Shown: positions 35,979 through 45,100 of the stretch, one piece after another
Layout: the number at the start of each line of letters is the position of its first letter
How positions within the stretch are numbered: position 1 is the stretch's first letter
Position numbers and translations under genes: made by a program
The notes under the pieces: model-generated
Databases searched by the model: none
Told to the model about the DNA's origin: nothing
What the model saw: only the letters and a program-made list of their open reading frames with translations
Assembly (NCBI GenBank): GCA_033549345.1
Contig: JAWSUT010000004.1
Location: 61,724 to 125,723, forward strand
Origin: JAWSUT01 sp033549345
GTDB taxonomy: Bacteria; Bacillota; Dethiobacteria; Dethiobacterales; Dethiobacteraceae
Direction: 5' to 3'
DNA: 64,000 bases

Positions 35979-36188
35979 CTATTGCATTGTTCCGGTATCA
36001 TCTTCAAACGGCACCGTTTCCCCGGGATAAACCATTCCCATTTCGCGGGCCGTTTGCTCCACTCTTTCGGGCGGCAGGGGGCGTGTCCCCTGGGACAGCA
36101 TAATCAGTGCGGCCAAAACAAGGCCAAGGCCGAAACCAAGCAGAAAATGCCAGTTCAGGTTGCCGATTTTCGCAAGCCAAGTATTAAT
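35979..36188 (-). CDS. Small single-pass membrane protein with a probable AUU start (69 aa)
   Basis: A frame of 69 codons lies between the SwrB-like gene and flgF. It encodes a hydrophobic helix, FLLGFGLGLVLAALIML, followed by a Pro- and acid-rich tail, RPLPPERVEQTAREMGMVYP. No ATG, GTG or TTG occurs before the helix. The best start is ATT 36188 with AGGTGAGG upstream, overlapping the end of the preceding gene by 34 bases; CTG 36152 is another option. Function unknown. The tight packing suggests it is real and belongs to the flagellar operon. Confidence 0.6.
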   Translation of the reverse strand: MNTWLAKIGNLNWHFLLGFGLGLVLAALIMLSQGTRPLPPERVEQTAREMGMVYPGETVPFEDDTGTMQ

Positions 36189-36619
36189 TCGACCTCACCT
36201 CTTCCTATCCCCAGTTCCGCAGCGACTTCCGCCACTTCCTTGCCCTGGTCGGAGAGCCTGTAAACCTGCTGGTGATTCCCGCGGACCGGTTCGGCCGCAC
36301 TCCTGCCGGCCGGGTTGTTCAGGACAGCTTCGGCACGGCTGATGAGACGATCGAGCTGCTGCAGGCGAAATTCCACCGACTCACGCTGTTTTTCCAACCG
36401 CGCCACCAGATGATGGAAAATCTGATTTTTTTCATCCAGCTCGGTCAAAGCGGACTCTACCGACTCCTGAAGGTCATAGAGCACCACCAGCTCACGGTTA
36501 AGCGGGCGGTCCACTTCAACGCGGAGAGCATCGTCAAACGGTTCGTTTTTTTTCTGCGTCAGTTTGGCAGCAGCCCAGACAGACAGGGCCAGTCCGGCCA
36601 GTAAAAGCAGGTATGCCAT
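36155..36619 (-). CDS. SwrB-like membrane-anchored coiled-coil protein (DUF6115)
   Basis: The 154-residue protein has an N-terminal membrane helix (about 2-17), a charged coiled coil (about 45-100) and a small C-terminal helix-turn-helix-like module, GKEVAEVAAELGIGRGEVEL. Its place right after sigD and its layout match SwrB of B. subtilis, which helps activate the flagellar export gate. Sequence identity is probably low, so the link is by synteny. ATG 36619 is preferred over the longer frame. Confidence 0.75.
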   Translation of the reverse strand: MAYLLLLAGLALSVWAAAKLTQKKNEPFDDALRVEVDRPLNRELVVLYDLQESVESALTELDEKNQIFHHLVARLEKQRESVEFRLQQLDRLISRAEAVLNNPAGRSAAEPVRGNHQQVYRLSDQGKEVAEVAAELGIGRGEVELILGLRKSAT

Positions 36620-36653
36620 ACGGTTACACTCCACTTCTTCTGCTTCTTTCGGG

Positions 36654-37373
36654 TTATTCGTCCGCCAGAGCCGTTCGCAGCCTGGCCAGAATCCGTGCAT
36701 GCAGCTGGCAGACCCTTGATTCCGATACACCCAGGACAAGGCCCACCTCTTTTAATGTCAGCTCTTCCTGATAGTAGAGAGCGAGAAGCTGTTTGTACCG
36801 CTCCGGCAGTAATTCAATGGCCCCGGCAAGCCGTTCTTTTTCTTCTGCGGCAATCAGGCGGTTCAGCGTTTCTGTTTCCGGTCCGTCTACAGCCGGGGGA
36901 ACAAACAGGAGCTCGTCAAGTGACACCACCGCAGAGCAATTGATCTCACCGGTAATTCTGCGCACGCGTTCCACTGAAGTTTCCAGCTTCTCAGCCAGTT
37001 CATAATCATCCGGTTCCCGTCCAAGCTCCGCCGCCATTGCCTGTGCCGCTCTGTCCAGCTCGCGCATTTCCCTGACAAGGGAACGGGGCAGCCAGCTGAG
37101 CCGCCGCAGTTCATCAAGCATAGCGCCGCGAATTCTGCGGGCGGCAAAGGATTCAAATTTAATGCCGCGACCTGGATCGAAACGCCGCATGGCATCCAGA
37201 AGCCCAAGCATTCCGGCCTGGATCAGGTCATCACGGCTGACGTGGGCCGGCAGGCCCAAAGCCAGCCGCCCGGCATGAAGCCGCACAAGAGGCAGATACT
37301 GTGTTACCAGTGCTTCCTGCGCCGTTTCATCTTTTGTCTCCCTGTATTTGGACCAGAGGCTTGCCACGCTCAT
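36654..37373 (-). CDS. sigD: Flagellar sigma factor SigD (FliA/WhiG family)
   Basis: The 239-residue sigma-70 family factor shows region 2 (DLIQAGMLGLLDAMRRFDPG), region 3 and region 4 (ELTLKEVGLVLGVSESRVCQ) without a region 1. It directs RNA polymerase to late flagellar and chemotaxis promoters such as those at 59-60 kb. ATG 37373 lies 13 bases after the PilZ gene. No FlgM anti-sigma gene was found in the window. Confidence 0.95.
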   Translation of the reverse strand: MSVASLWSKYRETKDETAQEALVTQYLPLVRLHAGRLALGLPAHVSRDDLIQAGMLGLLDAMRRFDPGRGIKFESFAARRIRGAMLDELRRLSWLPRSLVREMRELDRAAQAMAAELGREPDDYELAEKLETSVERVRRITGEINCSAVVSLDELLFVPPAVDGPETETLNRLIAAEEKERLAGAIELLPERYKQLLALYYQEELTLKEVGLVLGVSESRVCQLHARILARLRTALADE

Positions 37374-37386
37374 CGAATCGCTCCCG

Positions 37387-38070
37387 TCATCTTTGCGTGC
37401 GCCGACGCATCTTGCTGAAGATATAGCCAATGATTCTTTCCTGGTCTGCTTCTGTTATATCCGTGAAAAAAACACCAAACCGGACCGTTCTTGTATAGGT
37501 ATCCTCTTTCAACCAGGTCACCGTACCCTGCAGAGACAAATCCCGGGGATTGCCGTCGTCGGGTTTCAGGCTGATTAAAACGGTATCGCCTCTTGCCACT
37601 GTAACGGAAGTGGAACAGGTCACCTGCAGCCCGCCGCCGGAGATATCCACAGTCTTACCCTGCATAACATCACTGATTTCAGACCCCGGGCTGCCGTCAG
37701 CTTTGATTAAGGTACGAAAATGCACCGGCAGCAGGGCCTCGAGGCGGACAAAATTACGTCTTTGCCGGCGGGAAAACATGGCCGGCCGGGTGATGACAAG
37801 CAGCGGAACCTGGTTGGATTTTTTTCGGTCCAGTACCGTTGTTTCGAAACTGTAAACAGCGTCTTTTATCGCAAATTCCACGTTGACCTTCTCCCCCGGA
37901 TGCAGCGGTATATACTGCCCCCGGCTGTAAGGGACGGTCACAGAAAGTGTTTCCTGCTCCACTTCCTGAATCAGGCTCTTATACCTCGTCCCAGCGGGTA
38001 GCAGAATGATATCAATTTTTTGCTGTAGTTTCAGGAAGCTTTTTTTTGCCACGGTTCCTGCACCTTTCAT
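37387..38070 (-). CDS. PilZ-domain c-di-GMP receptor, YcgR/MotI-like flagellar brake
   Basis: The 227-residue protein has an N-terminal YcgR-N-like domain and a C-terminal PilZ domain with the ligand motifs RRQRRNFVR (RxxxR) and DISGGG (DxSxxG). In Bacillus the homologue MotI binds c-di-GMP and disengages MotA. Here it sits between flhG and sigD. A GTG start at 38052 with AAAGGTG upstream is about as likely as ATG 38070. Confidence 0.9.
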   Translation of the reverse strand: MKGAGTVAKKSFLKLQQKIDIILLPAGTRYKSLIQEVEQETLSVTVPYSRGQYIPLHPGEKVNVEFAIKDAVYSFETTVLDRKKSNQVPLLVITRPAMFSRRQRRNFVRLEALLPVHFRTLIKADGSPGSEISDVMQGKTVDISGGGLQVTCSTSVTVARGDTVLISLKPDDGNPRDLSLQGTVTWLKEDTYTRTVRFGVFFTDITEADQERIIGYIFSKMRRRTQR

Positions 38071-38073
38071 CCC

Positions 38074-38961
38074 TTATTTTTCAAGGAGTTTTGACAGGCG
38101 GTTTAAAAATCCGCTGAGGCCGCGCGGCTTTTCCGGCGCCACATCCAGCAGTTTTTCTGCGATAATATTGACATCCTGCGCTGCCCGGGTGCGGGGATAC
38201 AGCGTTATAAACGGCTGCTGCTGTTTGACCGCATGAACAACCTGCAGGTCGCTACAGATTTGCCCCAGAAAATTCACATCAACATGGAGGAATTTGCGGC
38301 TGACTTCAGCAAAGCGCTCGGCGATATTTTCTCCTTCACGGCAGTCGCGAACCTGATTAACCACCAGCTTGACCTGCTGATGAATTTTATACTTTGCGAC
38401 GACTTTAATAATTCCGTACGCATCGGTAATCGCTGTGGGCTCAGGCGTAGTAATCACCACAACTTCATCGGCAGCGGAAACAAACGACAGAACAGAGCGG
38501 GAAAGGCCTGCCCCTGTATCGATCAGTAAGATATCCGCCATGTTTTCCAGGCCCATCATGCTGTCCAGCAGGCGGTTACGCTGTTCGGGGACCAGGTCCG
38601 CCAGTTCGGCAAGCCCTGAGCCGCCGGGGATAATTTTCATTCCTTCCGGACCGCGGACAATAATTTCATCCAGCGTTTTTGTGCCGCGGACAACATCCCC
38701 CAGATTGTACAACGGCAGCAGGCCAAGGATAATATCCACATTGGCCAGTCCCAGATCGGCATCCATCACAGCAACTTTCTTCCCCATTCGTGAAAGAGCA
38801 ATGGCCAGATTGACAACAAGGTTGGTCTTGCCCACGCCCCCTTTGCCGCTTGTCACGGTAATGACACGGGGGATTTTTTTCTGTTTAATGATATTCCTTC
38901 CTGTATCGGCTGCCAGCGCCAGTTGGCGCAGTCGCTCTGCCTGGTCATGCATGCCGTTCAA
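38074..38961 (-). CDS. flhG: MinD-like ATPase FlhG (FleN, YlxH)
   Basis: The 295-residue ParA/MinD ATPase has the deviant Walker A GKGGVGKTN, switch DADLGLANVD and switch II DTGAGLS. It controls flagellar number and placement with FlhF, encoded just upstream with a 17-base overlap. The first ATG at 38952 has GGGGGT upstream, TTG 38961 is the alternative. Confidence 0.94.
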   Translation of the reverse strand: MNGMHDQAERLRQLALAADTGRNIIKQKKIPRVITVTSGKGGVGKTNLVVNLAIALSRMGKKVAVMDADLGLANVDIILGLLPLYNLGDVVRGTKTLDEIIVRGPEGMKIIPGGSGLAELADLVPEQRNRLLDSMMGLENMADILLIDTGAGLSRSVLSFVSAADEVVVITTPEPTAITDAYGIIKVVAKYKIHQQVKLVVNQVRDCREGENIAERFAEVSRKFLHVDVNFLGQICSDLQVVHAVKQQQPFITLYPRTRAAQDVNIIAEKLLDVAPEKPRGLSGFLNRLSKLLEK

Positions 38962-40027
38962 CCCCCAGAATCATTTTTGCCAGTTTCTCAGCATTGGCGC
39001 CTTCAATATCATCCGGCACATTTTGCCCGGCGGTCACATAGGTAACAGGCATGGCGGTACTCTGCGCAATATTCAAAAGCGCCCCGTAGGTGTCCGTTTC
39101 ATCCAGCTTGGTAAAAATCAGGCGGTTAAAGTCAACTTTACGGAAATTCTCAATAATCTGACGTAAATCTTTTGTCTTGGTGGTGGCGCTTAGGACCAGA
39201 AATGTTTCCGGTGAAGGAAGGGTAGACATAAATGACGACAGCTCGGTCACCTGCATTGAGTTTTTTGAATTGCGCCCGGCCGTATCCACCAGAATCAGTT
39301 CCCGGTCGGCAAGCCGCTCCAGTGCCCGCGGCATATCCTTGGGTGTCATCACCACTTCGATGGGCATGCCGGTAATATCCGCATAGGTGCGGAGCTGTTC
39401 CACAGCACCGATCCGGTATGTGTCAATGGTGATCATACCAACCTGTTTGTTGTGGTACAAAGCGTAACGGGCGGCCAGCTTTGCCAGTGTCGTTGTCTTC
39501 CCTACACCGGTTGGGCCGACAAAAGCCAGAATGCGCGCACCATCAGGCAAATCGGCGATGCGCAGGCGTTCCCTGACTTTTTTCTGCAGAATCAGCTCCA
39601 CAACTTCGTCCGACAGGGCATTTTCCGCAGCAAAGTCCTCATGAATTTCACTTAAAATCTGCTGCGCCAGAGCCGGCTCCACATCATTGTCAATCAGACG
39701 CTGCATCCAACGGTAGAACGGGCCTTTTTCCTCAATGTTCTGTTTTTGCTGCCTGTTAACCAGTTGGTTGACCATTTGCTTGAGTTCAACAATCTCACTT
39801 TGCAGCCTCTGGTCCTGCACATCCTTTTCCCGCGTGGCAGCCACGGGCTTCTGAAGCGGACTGTCAACCGCTGCCGTTATTTCAACCTTAACCGGGGCAA
39901 ACAGGCCGCGCAGGCCCTTTTCCCTTACTTTGCGGCTTTGGATAATAACGGCTTCAGGGCCCAGCTCTTTCTTAATCTGGAGCATCCCTTCCTGCACATT
40001 TTCCACACAGTACTTTTTAATCTTCAC
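38945..40027 (-). CDS. flhF: Flagellar SRP-type GTPase FlhF
   Basis: The 360-residue protein has a basic N-terminal domain, a helical segment and an SRP-family NG domain: G1 GPTGVGKTTTLAKLAARYA, DTAGRN and TKLDE. It marks the site of flagellar assembly. GTG 40027 overlaps the flhA stop as GTGA. Confidence 0.95.
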   Translation of the reverse strand: MKIKKYCVENVQEGMLQIKKELGPEAVIIQSRKVREKGLRGLFAPVKVEITAAVDSPLQKPVAATREKDVQDQRLQSEIVELKQMVNQLVNRQQKQNIEEKGPFYRWMQRLIDNDVEPALAQQILSEIHEDFAAENALSDEVVELILQKKVRERLRIADLPDGARILAFVGPTGVGKTTTLAKLAARYALYHNKQVGMITIDTYRIGAVEQLRTYADITGMPIEVVMTPKDMPRALERLADRELILVDTAGRNSKNSMQVTELSSFMSTLPSPETFLVLSATTKTKDLRQIIENFRKVDFNRLIFTKLDETDTYGALLNIAQSTAMPVTYVTAGQNVPDDIEGANAEKLAKMILGVERHA

Positions 40028-42099
40028 CCTTCGTTCACCATCCCCACTGATTCTACTTCCACCCCGGAGGTGATTTCATTAAAGGAGAGAACAACCAGAC
40101 TGGGTATGAATCTCTCCGTCAGACGTTTAAACGGCAGGCGTATGCGTGATGAGGTCAGCACAACCGGCTGACGGCCGCGCGCCGCTTCCTGATCGGCCAG
40201 CACAGATAGTACCGACATCACTTTCTGTGTGGCCTGCGGTTCCATTACCGGATACGAACCGTGTGCCGTAACCTGGATGGCATCGGCTATTTTCTGTTCC
40301 AGCCGCGGGTCCAGGGAAATCACCTTCAGTTTACCGTCATCCGCATATTGGGTGCAGATGGTCCGGCTCAAAGCCTGCCGCACATATTCTGTAAGCAGGT
40401 CTATATCTCTTGAACTCCGGGCATGGTCGGCCAGTGTCTCGAATATAGTCACCAGATCCCGGATGGGTACTCTTTCACGCAGCAGGTTTTGCAGCACCTT
40501 TTGGATTTCTCCCACCGTCAGCAGTTCCGGCAGCAATTCCTCTATAACAGCAGGCTGTTTTTCCCGGACAAGGTCGATGAGTGATTTTACTTCCTGCCGG
40601 CCCAGCAGTTCATGGGCATACATCTTAATGGTTTCCGTCAGGTGGGTAATGAGCACCGTGGTCACATCCACCACGGTATGACCGGCCATTTCTGCGGCTT
40701 CCTTCTTCTCAGGGGGAATCCAGACCGCCGGCAGCCCGAAAGTGGGTTCCCGTGTCGGTGTTCCTTCCAGGTTGGAGGACCCCTCACCCTCGAGCGGATC
40801 CATTGCCAGGTAATGTCCCGGCCTAAGCTCCCCGCGGGCGATTTCATTGCCCTTGAGTCTAAAGGTGTACGTGCCGGGCGGCAGTTGCAAATTATCCCGG
40901 ATTCGTATCGGCTGGACCACAATCCCCAGCTCCAGCGCGCACTGACGGCGGCTTGATGTAATTCTCTCCAGCAGGTCCCCGTCCTGGTTACTGTCTGTCA
41001 GCGGAATCAGGCTGTAGCCGATTTCAATTTCCAGCGGTTCCACAGCCAGCAGGTTCAGGACATTTTCCGGCTGCGGCGGTTTTTGCTCCTGCCGTTTGGC
41101 TGCCGACTGCCGCCGCGCCTCTTCAAGCTTCTGCTCGTCCAGCAGTGTATACGCGGCAAACGCCGTGGCGGCCGAGAGCACAAAAAACGGGAAGAAAGGA
41201 ATTTGCGGCACAAGCGCCAGTATGAGCAAAATGCCGCTTGTCAGCATCATCACGCGCGGGAAGCTGAGCATCTGCCTGGATAAATCCTGGCCGAAGCTTC
41301 CCTCTGAAGCGCTGCGGGTAACGAGCATACCGGCGGCGGTGGAGACCAAAAGCGCCGGAATCTGTGTGACGAGGCCGTCACCGACTGTCAGCAAAATATA
41401 GGTTTGAATGGCTTCCTCAAAGGTCATGCCCAACTGGGCCATACCGATGGCAAAACCGCCCAGGATATTAACCAGAACGATGACAATCCCGGCAATAGCG
41501 TCACCGCGGACAAATTTACTGGCACCGTCCATGGCACCGTAGAAATCTGCTTCCAACTGCAGAACCCGGCGCCGGGAACGGGCTGTATCCTCATCAATTA
41601 ACCCGGCATTAAAATCCGCGTCAATACTCATCTGTTTACCGGGCATGGCATCCAGCGTAAAACGTGCCGCCACTTCCGCCACGCGGCCGGCACCGTTTGT
41701 AATAACCACAAACTGAATCACAGTAATAATAACGAAAATAATCAGACCCACCACATAGTTGCTGCCGGCCACAAAATCGCCGAAAGCGGCAATAATGGAG
41801 CCCGCTTGGCCCTGGCTTAAAATCAGTCTTGTGGATGAAATATTTAATGAAAGGCGGAACAACGTCACAACCAGCAAAAGGGACGGGAAAACGGCAAACT
41901 GCAGTGTTTCCGTGGTAAACAGAGTCAAAAGCATGGTCACCAGTGCAAAAGCAATGGAAAATGTCAGTAAAATATCTAAGAGAAGCGGCGGAATGGGGAT
42001 GATGATAATCATCACCACCGCAATTACGGCGGCGGCCACTAAGATATCGGCGTTGTCCAGCATGCCCTGCCATCCGCGGCGGGCCAGGGTTCTAGCCAT
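40024..42099 (-). CDS. flhA: Flagellar export gate protein FlhA
   Basis: The 691-residue protein has about eight membrane helices in the first 330 residues, including the FHIPEP-type region (here DADFNAGLIDEDTARSRR), and a large cytoplasmic domain. ATG 42099 with AAAGGA upstream is preferred over the longer frame. It forms the nonameric export ring that passes substrates to FliP/Q/R. Confidence 0.95.
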   Translation of the reverse strand: MARTLARRGWQGMLDNADILVAAAVIAVVMIIIIPIPPLLLDILLTFSIAFALVTMLLTLFTTETLQFAVFPSLLLVVTLFRLSLNISSTRLILSQGQAGSIIAAFGDFVAGSNYVVGLIIFVIITVIQFVVITNGAGRVAEVAARFTLDAMPGKQMSIDADFNAGLIDEDTARSRRRVLQLEADFYGAMDGASKFVRGDAIAGIVIVLVNILGGFAIGMAQLGMTFEEAIQTYILLTVGDGLVTQIPALLVSTAAGMLVTRSASEGSFGQDLSRQMLSFPRVMMLTSGILLILALVPQIPFFPFFVLSAATAFAAYTLLDEQKLEEARRQSAAKRQEQKPPQPENVLNLLAVEPLEIEIGYSLIPLTDSNQDGDLLERITSSRRQCALELGIVVQPIRIRDNLQLPPGTYTFRLKGNEIARGELRPGHYLAMDPLEGEGSSNLEGTPTREPTFGLPAVWIPPEKKEAAEMAGHTVVDVTTVLITHLTETIKMYAHELLGRQEVKSLIDLVREKQPAVIEELLPELLTVGEIQKVLQNLLRERVPIRDLVTIFETLADHARSSRDIDLLTEYVRQALSRTICTQYADDGKLKVISLDPRLEQKIADAIQVTAHGSYPVMEPQATQKVMSVLSVLADQEAARGRQPVVLTSSRIRLPFKRLTERFIPSLVVLSFNEITSGVEVESVGMVNEG

Positions 42100-42147
42100 T
42101 CCAGCCATCCTTTCTGTCGTGATCGTTATCCGGGTACACAAGGCCTG

Positions 42148-43221
42148 TTATTTGAGTTTATAAACCAATGCCAGGATTTCAGCAACAGCCTGATAGAGCT
42201 CTACCGGTATTTCCCGGCCGGCCTCCACCTGGTCATAAAGCATACGGGCAACCGGTTTGTTTTCCACCAACGGAATATTGTGCTCCCGGGCCGTATCGCG
42301 AATCCGCTTGGCCATCAGGGCTGCGCCTTTGGCTACCACCACCGGTGCTTCATCTTCCCCTTCCCGGTAACGCAGCGCAATGGCCAGTTCCGTGGGGTTG
42401 GTAATCACAACAGTGGCTTTGGGGACTTCCTGCATCATCCGCTGCATGCTGATACTGCGCTGCTGCTCGCGAAGTTTAGCCTTCAGCTGGGGGTCACCCT
42501 CCATCTGCTTGAACTCTTCTTTGAGTTCCTGCTTGCTCATCTTAAGATTCTGATTGTGCTCGTAACGTTGGTATACATAATCCATGACCGAGAGGGCCAG
42601 GAAAACCACGGCAATCCGCAAAGAAAGTGTCAGAGTCAGAGAGCGGATGGTGTCCCAGAGGCCGGCCGCATCCTGATAAAGCGTAAGCAGCAAAGTTTCC
42701 AGGTTACTGCGCACGAACAAATAGGCGACAATGCTTACCAGGGATATCTTGAGCAAAGATTTAATCAGCTCGAAAAGGGCCTTTCTGGAAACAATCTTTT
42801 TAAATCCTTCCGCCGGATTCAGACGGTTAAACTGCGGGTTCAGCGGTTCGGTGGTAAACAGAAACCCCACCTGAAAATAGTTCACTGCCAGGCCGGCTAC
42901 CAGCGCCGTTAAAAAGACCGGTGACATCAGCAGAAAGTAATCACCCAGAGCCGCAAATGTAATGGCACTCATATTCCCCATAGTCAGATTGCGGCCGTCC
43001 ATCTGCAGGTAGCGGGTTGTCAGCTGGGCAAAATAACCAAACATCAACTGGCTGCCGGCCAGAAAAACCAGGGTCAGGGCCAAAAGGTTAACCGCGGAAT
43101 TCAGCTCCGCCGATTTAACGACCTGTCCTTTTTTGCGTGCTTCCTGTCTGCGCTTCGGTGTGGCATCCTCGGTCTTATCGGCGTCTGCAAACAGCTGCAG
43201 ATCCAGCCCGCCCGATGAAAT
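42148..43221 (-). CDS. flhB: Flagellar export switch protein FlhB, probable AUU start
   Basis: The true N-terminus extends 46 codons before the first ATG (43083). This extension encodes LDLQLFADADKTEDATPKRR, the standard FlhB start region. No ATG, GTG or TTG precedes it in frame. The most likely start is ATT 43221, overlapping the fliR stop as TGATT and giving 357 residues, the family's normal size. CTG 43224 is possible. Four membrane helices are followed by the self-cleaving NPTE loop (VITNPTELAIALRY). It switches export from rod/hook to filament substrates. Confidence 0.9.
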   Translation of the reverse strand: MSSGGLDLQLFADADKTEDATPKRRQEARKKGQVVKSAELNSAVNLLALTLVFLAGSQLMFGYFAQLTTRYLQMDGRNLTMGNMSAITFAALGDYFLLMSPVFLTALVAGLAVNYFQVGFLFTTEPLNPQFNRLNPAEGFKKIVSRKALFELIKSLLKISLVSIVAYLFVRSNLETLLLTLYQDAAGLWDTIRSLTLTLSLRIAVVFLALSVMDYVYQRYEHNQNLKMSKQELKEEFKQMEGDPQLKAKLREQQRSISMQRMMQEVPKATVVITNPTELAIALRYREGEDEAPVVVAKGAALMAKRIRDTAREHNIPLVENKPVARMLYDQVEAGREIPVELYQAVAEILALVYKLK

Positions 43222-43982
43222 CAGAACATGCTCAAAAGGAGAGTAATATCCTGCTGCAGGCGGCCAAACACCGTCTCCAGCACCTGGGCAAAGTAGGGAA
43301 AAATAAGGAAGGTAATAAATAAGGCAACCCCCGCCTTTAACGGCATTCCCACCATAAAAACATGAATCTGCGGGACCGTTTTAGATAACAGGCCAAGCAC
43401 CAGGTCGCTAAAGACCAGGACGGCAACCACCGGTGCGGCCAGCTGAAAGGCAATGATAAACATCTGAAAAATGAACTGCATAAACTGCGGAATCAGCTGC
43501 GGAGAAAAAACCACGCCGCCCGGTGCAACCAGATTCACAGAGCGGGCCAGTGCGAGAAAGAGCAGATGATGCCCGTTAACGCTAAGATAAAAAACAACGG
43601 CAAACATGTAGTAAAACTGGCCGTAGATCGTAACCTGGTCGCCAAACTGCGGGTCAAGAAGAGACGCACTCATCAGGCCGGATTGCAAATCCACCATTTG
43701 TCCGGCGATGCGGACCGCGGTAAAAAGCAGCAGCACCAGAAAGCCGATTGTCATACCAAAGAGCGCCTCTGAGCCCACCGCAAGGATGTAGTTGAAAAAA
43801 TGTTCCGGCAGTTCTGCTGTAAACGGCCCGTGAACCAGGTAGAGCAGGTATGAAAACAAAGCAGCAAAGCCGACCTTGGCCAGGTTGGGCACGCCGCGCC
43901 AGGCAAAGAAAGGGAGCACGGCGATAATCGCACTCAGGCGGACAAAAATCAGAAACAGGACAGACCACTCCGGGGTGCTCAT
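43221..43982 (-). CDS. fliR: Flagellar export protein FliR
   Basis: A 253-residue polytopic membrane protein with about six helices and the RLSAIIAVLPFF start and GLLSKTVPQIHVFMVGMPLK region of FliR. It is part of the FliPQR export pore. Starts with ATG 43982 after GGGTGAGAG; its stop overlaps the flhB start. Confidence 0.95.
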   Translation of the reverse strand: MSTPEWSVLFLIFVRLSAIIAVLPFFAWRGVPNLAKVGFAALFSYLLYLVHGPFTAELPEHFFNYILAVGSEALFGMTIGFLVLLLFTAVRIAGQMVDLQSGLMSASLLDPQFGDQVTIYGQFYYMFAVVFYLSVNGHHLLFLALARSVNLVAPGGVVFSPQLIPQFMQFIFQMFIIAFQLAAPVVAVLVFSDLVLGLLSKTVPQIHVFMVGMPLKAGVALFITFLIFPYFAQVLETVFGRLQQDITLLLSMF

Positions 43983-43991
43983 GCTCTCACC

Positions 43992-44261
43992 CTACAATCC
44001 GAACGAACCCAGTTGGGAATAAAGATCTGCGGTAAACTGAACCAGCATACTAAGCATCCAGCCGCCGAAGACCAACACACCGATAAATACCGCAATAATT
44101 TTGGGCACAAAGGTCAGTGTGGGCTCCTGAATCTGGGTGGTGGCCTGAAAAACACTGACACCCAGGCCCACAACCAGGCTCAGGATCAGAACAGGTGCCG
44201 CAATGGCCAGCGTAGCCCAGACCGCATCCCTGGCAACAGACAAGACAAATTCCTCTGACAA
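43992..44261 (-). CDS. fliQ: Flagellar export protein FliQ
   Basis: The 89-residue protein consists of two long membrane helices with FQATTQIQEPTLTFVPKI between them, as in all FliQ proteins. TTG 44261 with GGGGGAGG upstream. Confidence 0.95.
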   Translation of the reverse strand: MSEEFVLSVARDAVWATLAIAAPVLILSLVVGLGVSVFQATTQIQEPTLTFVPKIIAVFIGVLVFGGWMLSMLVQFTADLYSQLGSFGL

Positions 44262-44278
44262 AATAATTCCTCCCCCTG

Positions 44279-45100
44279 CTAGCCGAAACTTTCAACCAAC
44301 GACTTAACCACCAGGTGCCAGCCGTCCACCATTACAAACAGAAGCAGTTTAAACGGCAGTGAAACCATGACGGGCGGCAGCATAAACATCCCCATGGACA
44401 TCAGCGTGCTGGCTACCACCATATCGATAATCAGGAAGGGGATAAAGAGCATAAACCCCATCTGAAAGGCTGTTTTCAGTTCAGAGATGACAAAAGCCGG
44501 AATCAGGACATGCATCGGCACATCTTCCCGCGTCCTGGGGCGCTCGCCGTTTGCTATATTCACAAACAGAGCCAGGTCCTTCTCCCGCGTCTGCCGGAAC
44601 ATGAATTCCCGCAGCGGTGCCGCGCCGACATCCAGCGCATCTTCCTGCGTTATTTCTTCTGCCAGGTAAGGCTGGATGGCCTGCTCATTAATCTGGTTAT
44701 ACACCGGTGCCATGATAAAAAACGTCAGAAACAAAGCAAGGCCGATAATAATCTGGTTAGGCGGTGTCTGCTGTGTGGCCAGCGCATTGCGTACAAAGGC
44801 CAGGACAATCACAATACGGGTAAAGGAAGTCATCAGAGCCAAAATAGCCGGCACCAGCGTCAGAACCGTCAAAAGCAGCAAAAGCTGCAGTGAGCCTACT
44901 ACCTGCTCCGGCTCCGTTACTTCATCGTCCGGTGATTCAGGTGAACCGGGTGTCTCGGGCGACTCAGGGGTTTCAATGGTCAGATTGATATTGGGAAACG
45001 GGCGAAACGGCTGGGCAGCCGTCTGTGACGGAAAAATCCCCGCCAGCAGCAGAAACAGCAGTGTTATGCTAAGTACCGTTACAATTGTCCTGTTGGTCAT
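44279..45100 (-). CDS. fliP: Flagellar export protein FliP
   Basis: The 273-residue protein has a signal peptide, an unusual acidic Pro/Ser/Glu-rich spacer (TPESPETPGSPESPDD), then the FliP core with MTSFTRIVIVLAFVRNALAT and MGFMLFIPFLIIDMV. ATG 45100 is preferred; AGGGACAGG is upstream. It overlaps the fliO end by 32 bases. The spacer after the signal peptide is longer than usual. Confidence 0.94.
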   Translation of the reverse strand: MTNRTIVTVLSITLLFLLLAGIFPSQTAAQPFRPFPNINLTIETPESPETPGSPESPDDEVTEPEQVVGSLQLLLLLTVLTLVPAILALMTSFTRIVIVLAFVRNALATQQTPPNQIIIGLALFLTFFIMAPVYNQINEQAIQPYLAEEITQEDALDVGAAPLREFMFRQTREKDLALFVNIANGERPRTREDVPMHVLIPAFVISELKTAFQMGFMLFIPFLIIDMVVASTLMSMGMFMLPPVMVSLPFKLLLFVMVDGWHLVVKSLVESFG

